64,000 nucleotides of DNA, taken from CAYILR01 sp964364175 (GTDB lineage: Bacteria; Bdellovibrionota; UBA1018). Below the pieces are notes generated by a model. It made no database searches, was not told where the DNA came from, and was given only the letters and a program-made list of their open reading frames with translations. The stretch lies in the NCBI GenBank assembly GCA_964364175.1, contig CAYILR010000018.1:1-64000 (forward strand). Direction: 5' to 3'. Position numbers and translations under genes: made by a program. Every line of letters starts with the position of its first letter. Within the stretch, counting starts at the first letter, position 1. Positions 48,803 through 56,610 of this stretch are shown here, piece after piece.

Positions 48803-48837
48803 TAAGTGTTGCGCCCGTATCCGCCTCATGCTACCGT
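48803..48837 (+). promoter_or_regulatory. TAAGTGTTGCGC-type promoter, copy 2
   Basis: TAAGTG, TTGCGC (48809-48814), 17 bases, TACCGT (48832-48837). Starts the recombination-gene block; ribosome site GGAGGCG before ATG 48864. Confidence 0.7.
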
Positions 48838-48863
48838 CTCCTGGAACTTCAACGGAGGCGAGC

Positions 48864-49100
48864 ATGCAACACATCACCAGCCGAGTCCCACCGCCCTCAG
48901 CCTATCTTCAGATCCTTCTCACTGACGCGGTCCGGGTACTCCGAGACCGTGCTAAACGCTTGCCTGGTGTCGACCGGGCGGAACTCTTTTCCCGTCCTTC
49001 CGGGCTCGAGCTCGTCTGCATCGAGGGAACTCGTGTGGGCGAAGTCGTGCTCGCAGGCCGGGACGTGGCCGAAATCCTTCAGAAAGCGGAGGTATTGTGA
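48864..49100 (+). CDS. Small hypothetical protein (78 aa)
   Basis: ATG 48864 after GGAGGCGAGC. Helix AYLQILLTDAVRVLRDRAKRL, then a beta segment (GLELVCIEGTRVGEVVL) and a helix. First gene of the recombination block, so may take part in DNA metabolism. Unrecognised. Confidence 0.55.
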   Translation: MQHITSRVPPPSAYLQILLTDAVRVLRDRAKRLPGVDRAELFSRPSGLELVCIEGTRVGEVVLAGRDVAEILQKAEVL

Positions 49101-49228
49101 TCGACGTATTAAATTGGCTGCTTGAACACTGGGTATTTTCCATTGTTGCATGGGTCATGTTTTGCCTCACGTTTGTGATGGTGATTGCGGGCCTGTGCGA
49201 CATTGCCGTCGCGATGAAGCGGAAATAA
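49097..49228 (+). CDS. Small single-span membrane protein (43 aa)
   Basis: GTG overlaps the previous stop (GTGA). WVFSIVAWVMFCLTFVMVIAG forms one long hydrophobic segment, ending in a basic MKRK. One of the tiny membrane proteins of this genome. Could contribute to host-membrane changes or a holin function; unknown. Confidence 0.55.
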   Translation: MIDVLNWLLEHWVFSIVAWVMFCLTFVMVIAGLCDIAVAMKRK

Positions 49229-49240
49229 AAGGAGACACGA

Positions 49241-50551
49241 ATGCTGACAGATGACCAGATCGCGATGCGCCGGAACACGATCGGCGCGAGTGAAATTTAT
49301 GAGGTGCTCACACGGCCCGCAAGACTTTGGCGCGCGAAGGTCCACGGTGAGAAGCGCTTCACCGGGAAGGAGGATTTCATCCGTCTCGGCCACCTCTTCG
49401 AGCCACCTGTGGCTCGAACCTACGAGCGGGACAACGGGATCCGTATGGTTCCCTCTGGACGGCCGGAGAGCGGGCAGATCGTCCCGTGCTCATTCATTCA
49501 CCCGGTCGATCGGTGGATGTCGTTCACGCCGGATGGTATCCCGTGCTCGGATGACTCTGTGACGGCGGTCTCGAGCCTCGAAGGGCTCTGGGCACTTCGA
49601 GATGCCGGGGCGGTGGGGCACCTCTACGAAGGCAAGACCAACGCCAGGGTAGCCGAGTTCAACATCGCACCCGAAGACCAGTGGAGCGAGGGGCTTGACG
49701 ACGATGCCGACTGGAGCGACCCGGCTGAGTCTGCCGTCAGGATGCCCCTTCGATACATGAGCCAGTTGGTCTGGAGCATGGGCCTGTCCGATCTGCCCTG
49801 GATGGCACTCCGTCGCCTCCGGTTCGTGGATGAGCCCGTGCGCAAGGCGCTGGCCGCCATCGATAGCGTGACGGGGCTCAGCGGGGCAGTGGACGCCGTT
49901 CTGCATGCCCTGCTGACCTCTGGCGCGGCACAACTCCACACGTACCGCGTACCGGCAGATCCGGAGCTCTTCGGGATGCTGCGTGATATCGGGCTGAGGT
50001 TCTATCGGGATCACATCCTGCGGCCGGACAACGCCCCCCCGCCGACGAAGCTCGAGGATATGGACGCGGAGGTGCGGCGCATCTACCCCTACGCCAACAA
50101 GCCGAAGCCGGTTGCAGCGGACCGGCACGGCGAGAAGTTGATCGAGGCATGGCGGGAGGCGAAGATCACGGAGAAGCGCGCGGAGGCTCGAGCCGACTTC
50201 CTGAAGGTCCTTGTCCAGCGTCAGATCGGCGACGCTCCCGGGCTCATTGGCGGAGCTGGCAAGGTCAGCCTCAGCCGGTCCGCAGGGCGGAAGACCGTGA
50301 ACGCCGAGGAAGCCCTTGGCCAGTTCTGCGAGGTGCTTCAGTCGGATCCGCGGGTTGGGAAGCTTCCGGCCGAAGCGATCTCCCTGGCTCGCACCGTAGC
50401 GCTCGAGCGGGCGACTACAGAGGGGAAACCAGGGTTTCGCATGAACGCCCCGCGCAACTGGACGAAGGGCGTGGCGGATCAGACGTTCATCGAGCTGGCG
50501 GAGGAGTTCGGGGTTGACGTGGTGGTGACGACCGAGCCGGAGGACGAATGA
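49241..50551 (+). CDS. YqaJ/lambda Exo-like recombination nuclease (436 aa)
   Basis: AAAGGAGACACGA precedes the ATG. Residues about 15-45 have TIGASEIYEVL and GHLFEPPVARTYERDNG; then SFTPDGIPCS with an acidic metal ligand at about 97, EGKTNARVAEF at about 128 and PLRYMSQLVWSMGLSDLPW, which together are the catalytic layout (E, D, E-x-K, Q) of YqaJ/lambda exonucleases. It would make 3' single strands on which the RecT homologue at 52918 acts. Longer than lambda Exo by about 200 residues at the C-terminus. Confidence 0.8.
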   Translation: MLTDDQIAMRRNTIGASEIYEVLTRPARLWRAKVHGEKRFTGKEDFIRLGHLFEPPVARTYERDNGIRMVPSGRPESGQIVPCSFIHPVDRWMSFTPDGIPCSDDSVTAVSSLEGLWALRDAGAVGHLYEGKTNARVAEFNIAPEDQWSEGLDDDADWSDPAESAVRMPLRYMSQLVWSMGLSDLPWMALRRLRFVDEPVRKALAAIDSVTGLSGAVDAVLHALLTSGAAQLHTYRVPADPELFGMLRDIGLRFYRDHILRPDNAPPPTKLEDMDAEVRRIYPYANKPKPVAADRHGEKLIEAWREAKITEKRAEARADFLKVLVQRQIGDAPGLIGGAGKVSLSRSAGRKTVNAEEALGQFCEVLQSDPRVGKLPAEAISLARTVALERATTEGKPGFRMNAPRNWTKGVADQTFIELAEEFGVDVVVTTEPEDE

Positions 50552-50844
50552 AAGACATCCGAGACATGACCGATGCAGAGTTCGAGCAGGCCACGAAGGA
50601 GCGGGAAGCGCGCAAGAAAGCACAGGTCAATCCGTGGCCGCGGAAACTGGTGATGTATGCACACACGGGCAAGGTGCTCGAAACCGATGAAGGTAACAAA
50701 TTCGCCCGGGAAGGATGGGGGCTGGCCGGTCCCCCTCGTGAGTTTTGGCATATCGGGGCGGAGTTGAAGCTCACCTTCGAAGTAGCGCAGGATGGCTCGA
50801 GCAAGCTCGTGGAGATCAACGGGAAGCCGTGGTGCGACGAATGA
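50548..50844 (+). CDS. Hypothetical protein (98 aa)
   Basis: ATGA overlap with the exonuclease gene. Charged N-terminal helix (DMTDAEFEQATKEREARKKA), WPRKLVMYAHTGKVLETDE and a beta-rich end. May regulate or partner the recombination enzymes by location. Unknown family. Confidence 0.55.
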   Translation: MKDIRDMTDAEFEQATKEREARKKAQVNPWPRKLVMYAHTGKVLETDEGNKFAREGWGLAGPPREFWHIGAELKLTFEVAQDGSSKLVEINGKPWCDE

Positions 50845-51098
50845 AGATCCTGAACCTGTACAGAGCTCGACAGCAGACGGAGAGGTACCGCATTCGGATT
50901 GTAACGTCCATTCCCCGCCCGTCGTTCCATGAAGTGGCCGCGTCCGAACAGCGGATGCAGGCCGACGCTGAAGCGCTCTTCGCCCTACTGAACGAGGCCC
51001 TGCCGACCGGGACCGTGTTCCGTCTCCGCGCGCTCCTAATGGAGTCGTTTAAGGGAGATGATCGCGTGCCGGTTGATGCTGAGTTCCCCGCCGAGTAA
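50841..51098 (+). CDS. Small helical hypothetical protein (85 aa)
   Basis: Starts at the overlapping ATG 50841. Basic beginning (KILNLYRARQQTERYRIRI), then ASEQRMQADAEALFALLNEALP. No known motif. Confidence 0.55.
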   Translation: MKILNLYRARQQTERYRIRIVTSIPRPSFHEVAASEQRMQADAEALFALLNEALPTGTVFRLRALLMESFKGDDRVPVDAEFPAE

Positions 51099-51332
51099 TC
51101 CCGCCGTCACGCCAGAAAATAATTGTTTCGCGCGCGCGTTTCTGCTTGCACTTGCCTATATTGTGCCTTATTTTATACCCATAAACGGTTGATGGCCGAG
51201 AATCAGTCGTCAACACAATTTGCCATGTTCATCAAGACCCTGATCACTACCGCTCAGGCGAATGATGTTCTGAATCTCGCATAATTCCCCCCACCGCTCG
51301 CAAACGCGGGTTTTTACACGAAGGGAAATCAC
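51099..51332 (+). promoter_or_regulatory. Intergenic region before the GIY-YIG gene
   Basis: 234 bases, with an AT-rich start (AAAATAATTG), a CG-alternating run, and a candidate -10 TATATT at 51157-51162; the -35 is unclear. A 30-codon ORF (51192-51284) has no ribosome site. Near the end, CCGC-TCGCAAAC-GCGG followed by TTTTT is a weak terminator-like hairpin. Function is not clear. Confidence 0.35.
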
Positions 51333-51845
51333 ATGACCGACGAACCACAAACGCTCAAACGCCCCCGCGGTCGCCCTCGTGGCTCCCTCAACAAAGACGG
51401 CGTGGCAAAGGTCAACGTCCACTACCGGATCGACCCTCGAATTGATGAGGCGCTCCGGAACCCCGGGCCGGTGAGCGCCACGATCGAGGAATGGGCCAAA
51501 CGGGCAGGCGATGACGTGTTGAGCTCTGAGCGATGCGGAGGGCCAGGCGTCTACACGATCACGAATGTGCTGACCGGTCGGCGATATGTCGGATCGTCTG
51601 GAAACATGCTGAAGCGGTGGCAGACCCACCGAAACGATCTCGACAAAGGAGTGCACGCGAACATGGCCCTGCAACAGGCATGGTCGGCAGATCGGATCCA
51701 TTTTCGTTTCGGGATTTTGTTTGCAGCTCCTTCCGACATGACCCGTGAAGAACTTTTCGATCTGGAACAGGGATTTATTGATGCAGAGGATGGCCTTTAC
51801 AACGGCAAGCCAGGTCCCCCTATCGGCCACCGCCCTACCGAGTGA
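51333..51845 (+). CDS. GIY-YIG nuclease with AT-hook (170 aa)
   Basis: AAGGGAAATC precedes the ATG. AT-hook: LKRPRGRPRGSLNK at residues 8-21. Middle: YRIDPRIDEALRNPGP, an RHH-like stretch. Catalytic region from residue 70: GPGVYTITNVLTGRRYVGSS (GIY-YIG motifs as GVY and YVG), then NMLKRWQTHRNDLDKG with the conserved Arg and later FDLEQGFIDAEDGLYN with the Glu ligand. Homing or recombination nuclease. It differs from the HNH element because no split gene is visible next to it. Confidence 0.8.
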   Translation: MTDEPQTLKRPRGRPRGSLNKDGVAKVNVHYRIDPRIDEALRNPGPVSATIEEWAKRAGDDVLSSERCGGPGVYTITNVLTGRRYVGSSGNMLKRWQTHRNDLDKGVHANMALQQAWSADRIHFRFGILFAAPSDMTREELFDLEQGFIDAEDGLYNGKPGPPIGHRPTE

Positions 51846-51979
51846 AGGTCTACACTCACCGGCTTTCGAACATCCCTGTAACCCAGGAGGTAATGGAGGC
51901 TATTCACGAGGCAGCCGCGCGCGATGAGATGGCGGTCAACGAGTGGATTCGATGGGCGATCGTGCTCGCCCTCAAATAA
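51842..51979 (+). CDS. Small RHH-like protein (45 aa)
   Basis: GTG overlaps the previous stop. VKVYTHRLSNIPVTQEVMEA, IHEAAARDEMAVNEWIRWAI and a short end form a strand-helix-helix as in Arc/CopG regulators; it pairs with the degraded copy at 3280-3366. The stop codon is part of the downstream promoter's TAAGTGTTGCGC, so it could regulate that family. Confidence 0.6.
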   Translation: MKVYTHRLSNIPVTQEVMEAIHEAAARDEMAVNEWIRWAIVLALK

Positions 51980-52011
51980 GTGTTGCGCTTTCCTGGCCAG
52001 CTCGGTATTGT
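51977..52011 (+). promoter_or_regulatory. TAAGTGTTGCGC-type promoter, copy 3
   Basis: TAAGTG, TTGCGC (51983-51988), 17 bases, TATTGT (52006-52011). The TAA is the stop of the previous gene. Serves the GNAT-like gene at 52031 (GGAGGTGAGGG site). Confidence 0.7.
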
Positions 52012-52030
52012 GCTTCAACGGAGGTGAGGG

Positions 52031-52453
52031 ATGGTTCAGATTCTACCCTACAGCGCGGTTGCCCATCTCACCGATGCCGCCCGGACAGATGGCGTCACGA
52101 TCGAGGATGACCCGGCTACGGAGTGGTTCGGCTACGCTCTGCCCGATGGCCGCGTTGTGGCTGCTGGCGGGCTGAAAGAGCTCCTGCCGGGCATGTTTCG
52201 CCTTCGTGGAGCCTTCACCTTGCCAGCGTTCCGGGCGTTGGGAATCGGCGGGCTCCTGTCCGCCTCCCGGATTCAACGGGCGACGGAACGGGGCGCCGTG
52301 GTGATCGAGACCCACAGCAAGCACCCGCCGTTCTACCTGGCTCAGGGGTGGATGGATTCTGGAGAGCGGACCGCAAGCGGGGCGTGGGTGCTCAGGTTCG
52401 TGCTTACGAGGGAGGTTGCCGACGATCTCGGAATCCACAGCTCGGCTTCTTAA
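52031..52453 (+). CDS. GNAT-like acetyltransferase (140 aa)
   Basis: The region LPAFRALGIGGLLSASRIQR, ERGAVVIETHS and PPFYLAQGWMDSGERT fits the acetyl-CoA-binding helix, central strand and final part of GNAT enzymes. N-terminal half matches an input domain (DGRVVAAGGLKELLPGMFRL). Substrate is unknown; such phage GNATs often modify host proteins or toxins. Confidence 0.65.
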   Translation: MVQILPYSAVAHLTDAARTDGVTIEDDPATEWFGYALPDGRVVAAGGLKELLPGMFRLRGAFTLPAFRALGIGGLLSASRIQRATERGAVVIETHSKHPPFYLAQGWMDSGERTASGAWVLRFVLTREVADDLGIHSSAS

Positions 52454-52688
52454 TCTCGGCTGGCGTCTCGGCCAGGTAGCCGCGTGGCACGGGTTCGACT
52501 TTGCTTTCTGTCGGTGGTCTATGCGCCGGCTTGGCGTGCCTGTGAGGGCACAGAAAACAGTGCGCGGGGCGTTCTTTCGCTCCGTTCGGTTTCATGAAGG
52601 GCGGCACAACGAGGGCCGGGGCGGTAGCGGAAACGGAGGGGACCATGGACCTGCATCGACGGTTCGGGCCGGGTTGGGAGGAAGATGA
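52416..52688 (+). CDS. Hypothetical protein, uncertain start (90 aa)
   Basis: A frame without a good start: TTG 52416 is the earliest. The sequence is protein-like at the beginning (ESTARLLNLGWRLGQVAAWHG; CRWSMRRLGVPVRAQ) and Gly/Arg-rich at its end, where it overlaps the next gene. Could be a small basic DNA-related protein. Confidence 0.4.
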   Translation: MPTISESTARLLNLGWRLGQVAAWHGFDFAFCRWSMRRLGVPVRAQKTVRGAFFRSVRFHEGRHNEGRGGSGNGGDHGPASTVRAGLGGR

Positions 52689-52899
52689 AGATGAGTTTGA
52701 AGAGCTCGATCTGGACGGCGCGAGACAGGAAAGCGCCGAAGCCATGACAGACTTCAACGCGAGCATGGAGGATTACACCTCAGCATGCAGCGCGTTCCAT
52801 GGCGGGTTGATCTGGGCCTCGGTGGCAGTCCTGCTGTTGGGGTTCATGTGGCTGGCGATGGGCGCCGTAGTGGCTCCGTTGGTGGCTGCTGGGTGGTGA
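52645..52899 (+). CDS. Small acidic protein with C-terminal membrane segment (84 aa)
   Basis: ATG 52645 follows GGAGGGGACC. Acidic part (WEEDEDEFEELDLDG) and helical middle (FNASMEDYTSACSAF), then LIWASVAVLLLGFMWLAMGAVV as one or two hydrophobic helices. Might be a membrane-anchored inhibitor or holin-like protein; unknown. Confidence 0.55.
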   Translation: MDLHRRFGPGWEEDEDEFEELDLDGARQESAEAMTDFNASMEDYTSACSAFHGGLIWASVAVLLLGFMWLAMGAVVAPLVAAGW

Positions 52900-52917
52900 A
52901 TAAGAGGGAGAAGAGAG

Positions 52918-53973
52918 ATGGCAGATCCGAGAAATGAACTCGTAAGATGGAATAACGCGACGATGCTTGATGCCGCCAAGGAACAGGCGATCGTCGGTGC
53001 TCTGAAGGGGTACACCAAGCGCATCGCGGCGCTCATTGGTGACCAGTCCGTTGACGTCAGCCAGCTGATGGCCTCGGTCGTTCTGGCCGTGGCCAAGAAT
53101 GATTACCTGTTGAAGTGCGATCCGACGTCGCTGATTTTGGCGGTGCTCCAAGGGGCGAGGGAGGGCATCACCAGTTTTAGCGGTCCCTACGCGGGCGGCT
53201 ATCTGGTCCCGTTCAAGGACAAGGTGACGCTCGTTCACAACTACAAATTCCTGTTGGATGTGGCGCTCGAGTCTGGTGCGATTCAGGGGTTGACGTGGGG
53301 CGTGGTACGGGAGGGTGATGCGTTCGACTATCGGGACGGCACCGCGCCGGTGCTGGAATACAAGAAGCTGTTGAAGGGCGGCAGAGGAGAATTGATCTGT
53401 TCGTGGGCAGTGGTTACGCTCCCGAGCGGGAGTCAGCGGATCGACGTCTGCGAATATGAATACCTCACCAGGATCGCGGAGGATTCTCTCGCCAAAATCA
53501 CCCGCGAAGACGCAAAACAGTACAGCCCGTGGATACAGTGGCCGGATGAAATGTTCACGAAGACGCAGATCCGGCATGCGCTCAAGACCTGCGGCCTCAA
53601 CTTTGACCGACATGCACGGCTTGTGAACCTGATGGAGAACGACGACCGTGCTATGTCGGGCGATGTGGCCAAGGAGTTTGAATCCGTCCATCGGCAGACG
53701 GCGCAGACGCAGGGAACGTCTGCCGTCTCCGCGTTACGCGCGCGCGCTCAACAGCATTCAGCCGTTAATGGGCGGGCCGAGGAACAGAACAACGACGGGA
53801 ATTCAGACGACAACGGCGACCCCCTCGCCCCGCTGATGGACCAGCTCTCCCAAGCGCCGAACGTGGATGCCGTCATGGCGGTTCAGAAAGCGTGGCTCAA
53901 GAACGCCGATGAGTCGATCCAGGGCGAGATCAAGGCGATGTGCGCAGCTCGGATTAAGGCGATCGCCGGCTAA
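52918..53973 (+). CDS. recT: RecT-like single-strand annealing protein (351 aa)
   Basis: AGGGAGAAGAGAG precedes the ATG. Typical RecT sequence: VVLAVAKNDYLLKCDPTSLI, LQGAREGITSFSG, GGYLVPFKDKVTLVHNYKFL and ALESGAIQGL, with WIQWPDEMFTKTQIRHALK at the centre. The C-terminal part (about 100 residues) is Gln/Asn-rich and flexible, ending in a helix. With the YqaJ-like exonuclease it forms a phage recombination system that anneals and repairs DNA. Confidence 0.9.
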   Translation: MADPRNELVRWNNATMLDAAKEQAIVGALKGYTKRIAALIGDQSVDVSQLMASVVLAVAKNDYLLKCDPTSLILAVLQGAREGITSFSGPYAGGYLVPFKDKVTLVHNYKFLLDVALESGAIQGLTWGVVREGDAFDYRDGTAPVLEYKKLLKGGRGELICSWAVVTLPSGSQRIDVCEYEYLTRIAEDSLAKITREDAKQYSPWIQWPDEMFTKTQIRHALKTCGLNFDRHARLVNLMENDDRAMSGDVAKEFESVHRQTAQTQGTSAVSALRARAQQHSAVNGRAEEQNNDGNSDDNGDPLAPLMDQLSQAPNVDAVMAVQKAWLKNADESIQGEIKAMCAARIKAIAG

Positions 53974-53986
53974 TCGGGTGCCCGAT
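53973..53986 (+). promoter_or_regulatory. Inverted repeat at the recT stop
   Basis: ATCGGG-TG-CCCGAT overlaps the stop of recT. No T run; possible mRNA end structure. Confidence 0.35.
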
Positions 53987-54049
53987 CTCTACCGAGTCGG
54001 GGTCTCAACATCGGTAGGGAGGTTGCCGCGCCTTGCGTGCCTGCCCGGA

Positions 54050-54064
54050 CCCGGTCACACCGGG
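54050..54064 (+). promoter_or_regulatory. CCCGGT-CAC-ACCGGG hairpin in recT downstream region
   Basis: Six-pair hairpin followed by another ACCGGG half-site. ACCGG half-sites also occur in the packaging and portal promoter elements. Could be an operator. The remaining sequence to 54140 holds no gene. Confidence 0.4.
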
Positions 54065-54137
54065 AAATGAAACCGGGATCTCCCAGGTACAAAGCGGTTT
54101 TCCCCTCACCTCAAAGAATCTTCACCTCGCCTAAAGA

Positions 54138-54171
54138 TAAGTGTTGCGCTGGCTAATTGATGTGGTATGTT
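54138..54171 (+). promoter_or_regulatory. TAAGTGTTGCGC-type promoter, copy 4
   Basis: TAAGTG, TTGCGC (54144-54149), 16 bases, TATGTT (54166-54171). Starts the gene at 54197 (GGAGGCGAGAC site), with the same leader as copy 2. Confidence 0.7.
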
Positions 54172-54196
54172 GGGCTATCAACAACGGAGGCGAGAC

Positions 54197-55627
54197 ATGC
54201 AGACCCTATCCCGAGATCAACTTTCCTTCCGCATCAGCCGCGCAAAACTCGACAAGGCGCAAGCACTGGCCTCGAGCCTGGGCATCGAGCTCGAAGTCAA
54301 CGAGATCGATCCGATTGGCCTGGCGCTCACCCTGTACGAGGTGCAGGAGAGGCACATTGCACCGCGTTACGAGCTGCTGCCAGAATCTTTTAAGTCATGG
54401 GCCGCGCACCTCGTTGCCGGCCATGTCGAGATCGTCGCTCACGCTCCGGTCTCTGAGTGGGCAGTGGTGGCCCTCGTCGACCGGTCCGAAGGTTCCCCCC
54501 TCTTTCACGCGATCGATCCCACCGTGGAGTATTGGACCACGGAACGGATGGACGGGATCGATTTCAGCCGGTGTGACGAGTGCGGGGTGCGGAACCATCG
54601 AAACCGCGCTTTCATCATCCGCAAGGGCGAAGTGGTCCGGCAGATTGGCGGGTCGTGCGCGAAGCACCTCGACTTGACGAAAAAGATCCGGGACCTGATC
54701 GATGGGTTCCAGTCGTTTGCCGATGAGCTCCGGAACGGCGACGATGACGAGTGGTGTGGCGGGTTCGGTGGCTCGAGCGCTCTCAACCTCCCGCTGGCGG
54801 TCATGCTGGCGGAAGAAGTGATAGCCCTCGAGGGCTATATGAGCGCCAAGGCTGCGGAGAAGTTTTATCCCCCGTGCAATACCACGTCAATGACATGCAC
54901 GGCCATGCTTTGCCCACCCAAAGGCGAGGAGGGGCGGAAGGTCCGCGACAACGACCAGTGGCGGGAAGCCAACCGCCGATGGATTGCAGGTGAAGCCGAC
55001 GCCGTGATGGCAGAGGTTCAGGCGTGGCTTGACGCCTCCACCGATGACCAGTTCCACCGGAACATCCGGGCGGCGATTCAGAACGAGTCGTGGAAGCACC
55101 TGGGGCTGATCGTCTTCGCCGTTGCGGAGATCCGTAACTGGCGGCTCGCCATCAAGCAGAAGGAAAAGGGCGTTGACCCGAAGTGCTACGAGCACGTTGA
55201 GACGGCGCCGGAAGCCGTGGCGGAAGCCTGCGGGATGACGCTGCAAGCCCTTGGGGCGCTGATCGGCCATGACTGTGCCGGGAAGTTGAAGGCGCCTGCC
55301 AGGAAGGCACTGCTGAAGGTCTTGCCGGGTGTTTGGACCCTGATCGGGCGTGCATCATGGGAAGGTCAGTTCGGCTGGCAGGACATGGTCCAATTCCAGC
55401 GCGCGGACGGCGCCAGGGTCAAGTGGATGACCGGATCCCTTGACAGCGATGTCAAGTGGATCAAGGGGGAAGAGTACCTGATCCTGTCCGCCTCGTTGGG
55501 CGATGACCTTGGCACGCACGAGAAGTACGGTATCCAGGGGCGCAGGATCTCACGCGCGTTCATTCGCCCGGTGAAGGCGGAGAACATGAGCCGGCCGCTG
55601 TGCGTGGAGGTGGACGATGCCGAGTGA
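54197..55627 (+). CDS. Large hypothetical protein with zinc-finger-like motif (476 aa)
   Basis: ATG 54197 follows GGAGGCGAGAC. Region about 145-180 has FSRCDECGVRNHRNRAFIIR and QIGGSCAKHL, a CxxC...C pattern seen in many uncharacterised phage and plasmid proteins. The remainder is helical; a second Cys/His region lies near 240. Its place in the recombination block suggests a DNA-related task. I cannot name a function. Confidence 0.6.
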   Translation: MQTLSRDQLSFRISRAKLDKAQALASSLGIELEVNEIDPIGLALTLYEVQERHIAPRYELLPESFKSWAAHLVAGHVEIVAHAPVSEWAVVALVDRSEGSPLFHAIDPTVEYWTTERMDGIDFSRCDECGVRNHRNRAFIIRKGEVVRQIGGSCAKHLDLTKKIRDLIDGFQSFADELRNGDDDEWCGGFGGSSALNLPLAVMLAEEVIALEGYMSAKAAEKFYPPCNTTSMTCTAMLCPPKGEEGRKVRDNDQWREANRRWIAGEADAVMAEVQAWLDASTDDQFHRNIRAAIQNESWKHLGLIVFAVAEIRNWRLAIKQKEKGVDPKCYEHVETAPEAVAEACGMTLQALGALIGHDCAGKLKAPARKALLKVLPGVWTLIGRASWEGQFGWQDMVQFQRADGARVKWMTGSLDSDVKWIKGEEYLILSASLGDDLGTHEKYGIQGRRISRAFIRPVKAENMSRPLCVEVDDAE

Positions 55628-56087
55628 AACCTTCCCCGGCAACCTGTCCGTGATCGAAGACCTGTGGAGCCCGTTTGAAACAGGACTCTGGTGCGAACCG
55701 ATGGACCGGAAGTCGGTCAAGTGGTGCCTCGAGCGCGGCTGGCTCCTTCACCCGAACGAGGGCGCAGATGTACCATTTGACAACCGCTATTACCTGGCCC
55801 ACGCAGCCCGGATCGCGTGGTTCGTGGTCAACGGATTCAAGGGCGGCATTGTTGTCGAGGTTCCGGTTGGCCGGGTGACCTGGTATCCGATGCGCGACGG
55901 GAACCACCGGCTGGCAGCGGCGATCTATCGGGGCGACAAGACGATCCCGGTGGAATGGCTCGGCGGGCCGGCTGAAGTGCTGGAAATGCTGAGGGCGCCG
56001 GTCGAAGATGAACCGGCTGACGAAGGTGAACGATGGGAGCTCCGGATTGACCGGAGGCAAGCGTTGAAGACCGCGATGAAGCGGTGA
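55617..56087 (+). CDS. ParB/sulfiredoxin-like protein (156 aa)
   Basis: Overlaps the previous gene by 11 bases. MRDGNHRLAAAIYRGDKTIP near the middle is the ParB/Srx-type nucleotide-binding strand-helix (the GNHR segment). Other parts are Trp-rich. Such domains in phages act as nucleases, methyltransferase partners or NTP-dependent switches. Incomplete motif set, so the activity is uncertain. Confidence 0.55.
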   Translation: MPSETFPGNLSVIEDLWSPFETGLWCEPMDRKSVKWCLERGWLLHPNEGADVPFDNRYYLAHAARIAWFVVNGFKGGIVVEVPVGRVTWYPMRDGNHRLAAAIYRGDKTIPVEWLGGPAEVLEMLRAPVEDEPADEGERWELRIDRRQALKTAMKR

Positions 56088-56117
56088 TAACGGGCTGAAG
56101 GCTGGCTAACAGCTTCG

Positions 56118-56136
56118 AGCGGGTGAAAGGCCCGCT
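56118..56136 (+). promoter_or_regulatory. Hairpin in the leader of the small genes
   Basis: AGCGGG-TGAAAGG-CCCGCT (six pairs, extending to eight with a G.U pair), 42 bases before ATG 56179. Confidence 0.4.
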
Positions 56137-56178
56137 TGAGGTGATGCAAGGTCCAACATCTACAGAACAGCGGAGGAT

Positions 56179-56367
56179 ATGACCATGAACCCGCCCGGTC
56201 CGCAAGGAAAGCCGGGCAAGCCAGACGAGGAACGGGGAGACATCCCGGGAGTCTGGCCGGTGTCGGTACCTGACCGTAAATCGGTACCCAACGCCTTAAC
56301 AGCCCGGTGGCGCGGGCAATATTGGAGGCTGCAGGATGATTTATATCAAGCGCGACTACTACATTGA
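56179..56367 (+). CDS. Small Pro/Gly-rich protein (62 aa)
   Basis: ATG follows GGAGGATATGACC. Begins MTMNPPGPQGKPGKPDEERG, a collagen-like but short segment, then WRGQYWRLQDDLYQARLLH. Overlaps the next gene by 32 bases. Weakly supported. Confidence 0.45.
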   Translation: MTMNPPGPQGKPGKPDEERGDIPGVWPVSVPDRKSVPNALTARWRGQYWRLQDDLYQARLLH

Positions 56368-56560
56368 CGGCAAGTGGAACTATCGGAGTCCTTGCCCGTG
56401 GAAGCATCACCTAACGCCGCTTGGCCAGGGCTATCAGTCCGATGAGGAGGCGGCTCGAGCCGTTCAATGGAATGAGGCGGAGCACAGCGATAAGAGGTTG
56501 AAGTTGATCGTCGTGAAGAGGGAATGGACTGAGACGAGCACCGATCCTATGGTGCTATGA
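56336..56560 (+). CDS. Small hypothetical protein (74 aa)
   Basis: GGAGGCTGCAGG precedes the ATG. Beta start (MIYIKRDYYIDGKW), then SDEEAARAVQWNEAEHS and a strand (KRLKLIVVKREW). Possibly a small DNA-binding or regulator protein. Unknown. Confidence 0.5.
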   Translation: MIYIKRDYYIDGKWNYRSPCPWKHHLTPLGQGYQSDEEAARAVQWNEAEHSDKRLKLIVVKREWTETSTDPMVL

Positions 56561-56610
56561 GAACCAGATCTGCCAGTCAATAAGCCCGTGGCAGCGGCAC
56601 AGGAGACACC

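Noticed and set aside
51192..51284. 30-codon ORF in the gap before the GIY-YIG gene
   Set aside because: No ribosome site and no overlap with neighbours; kept only as a note within the intergenic entry.
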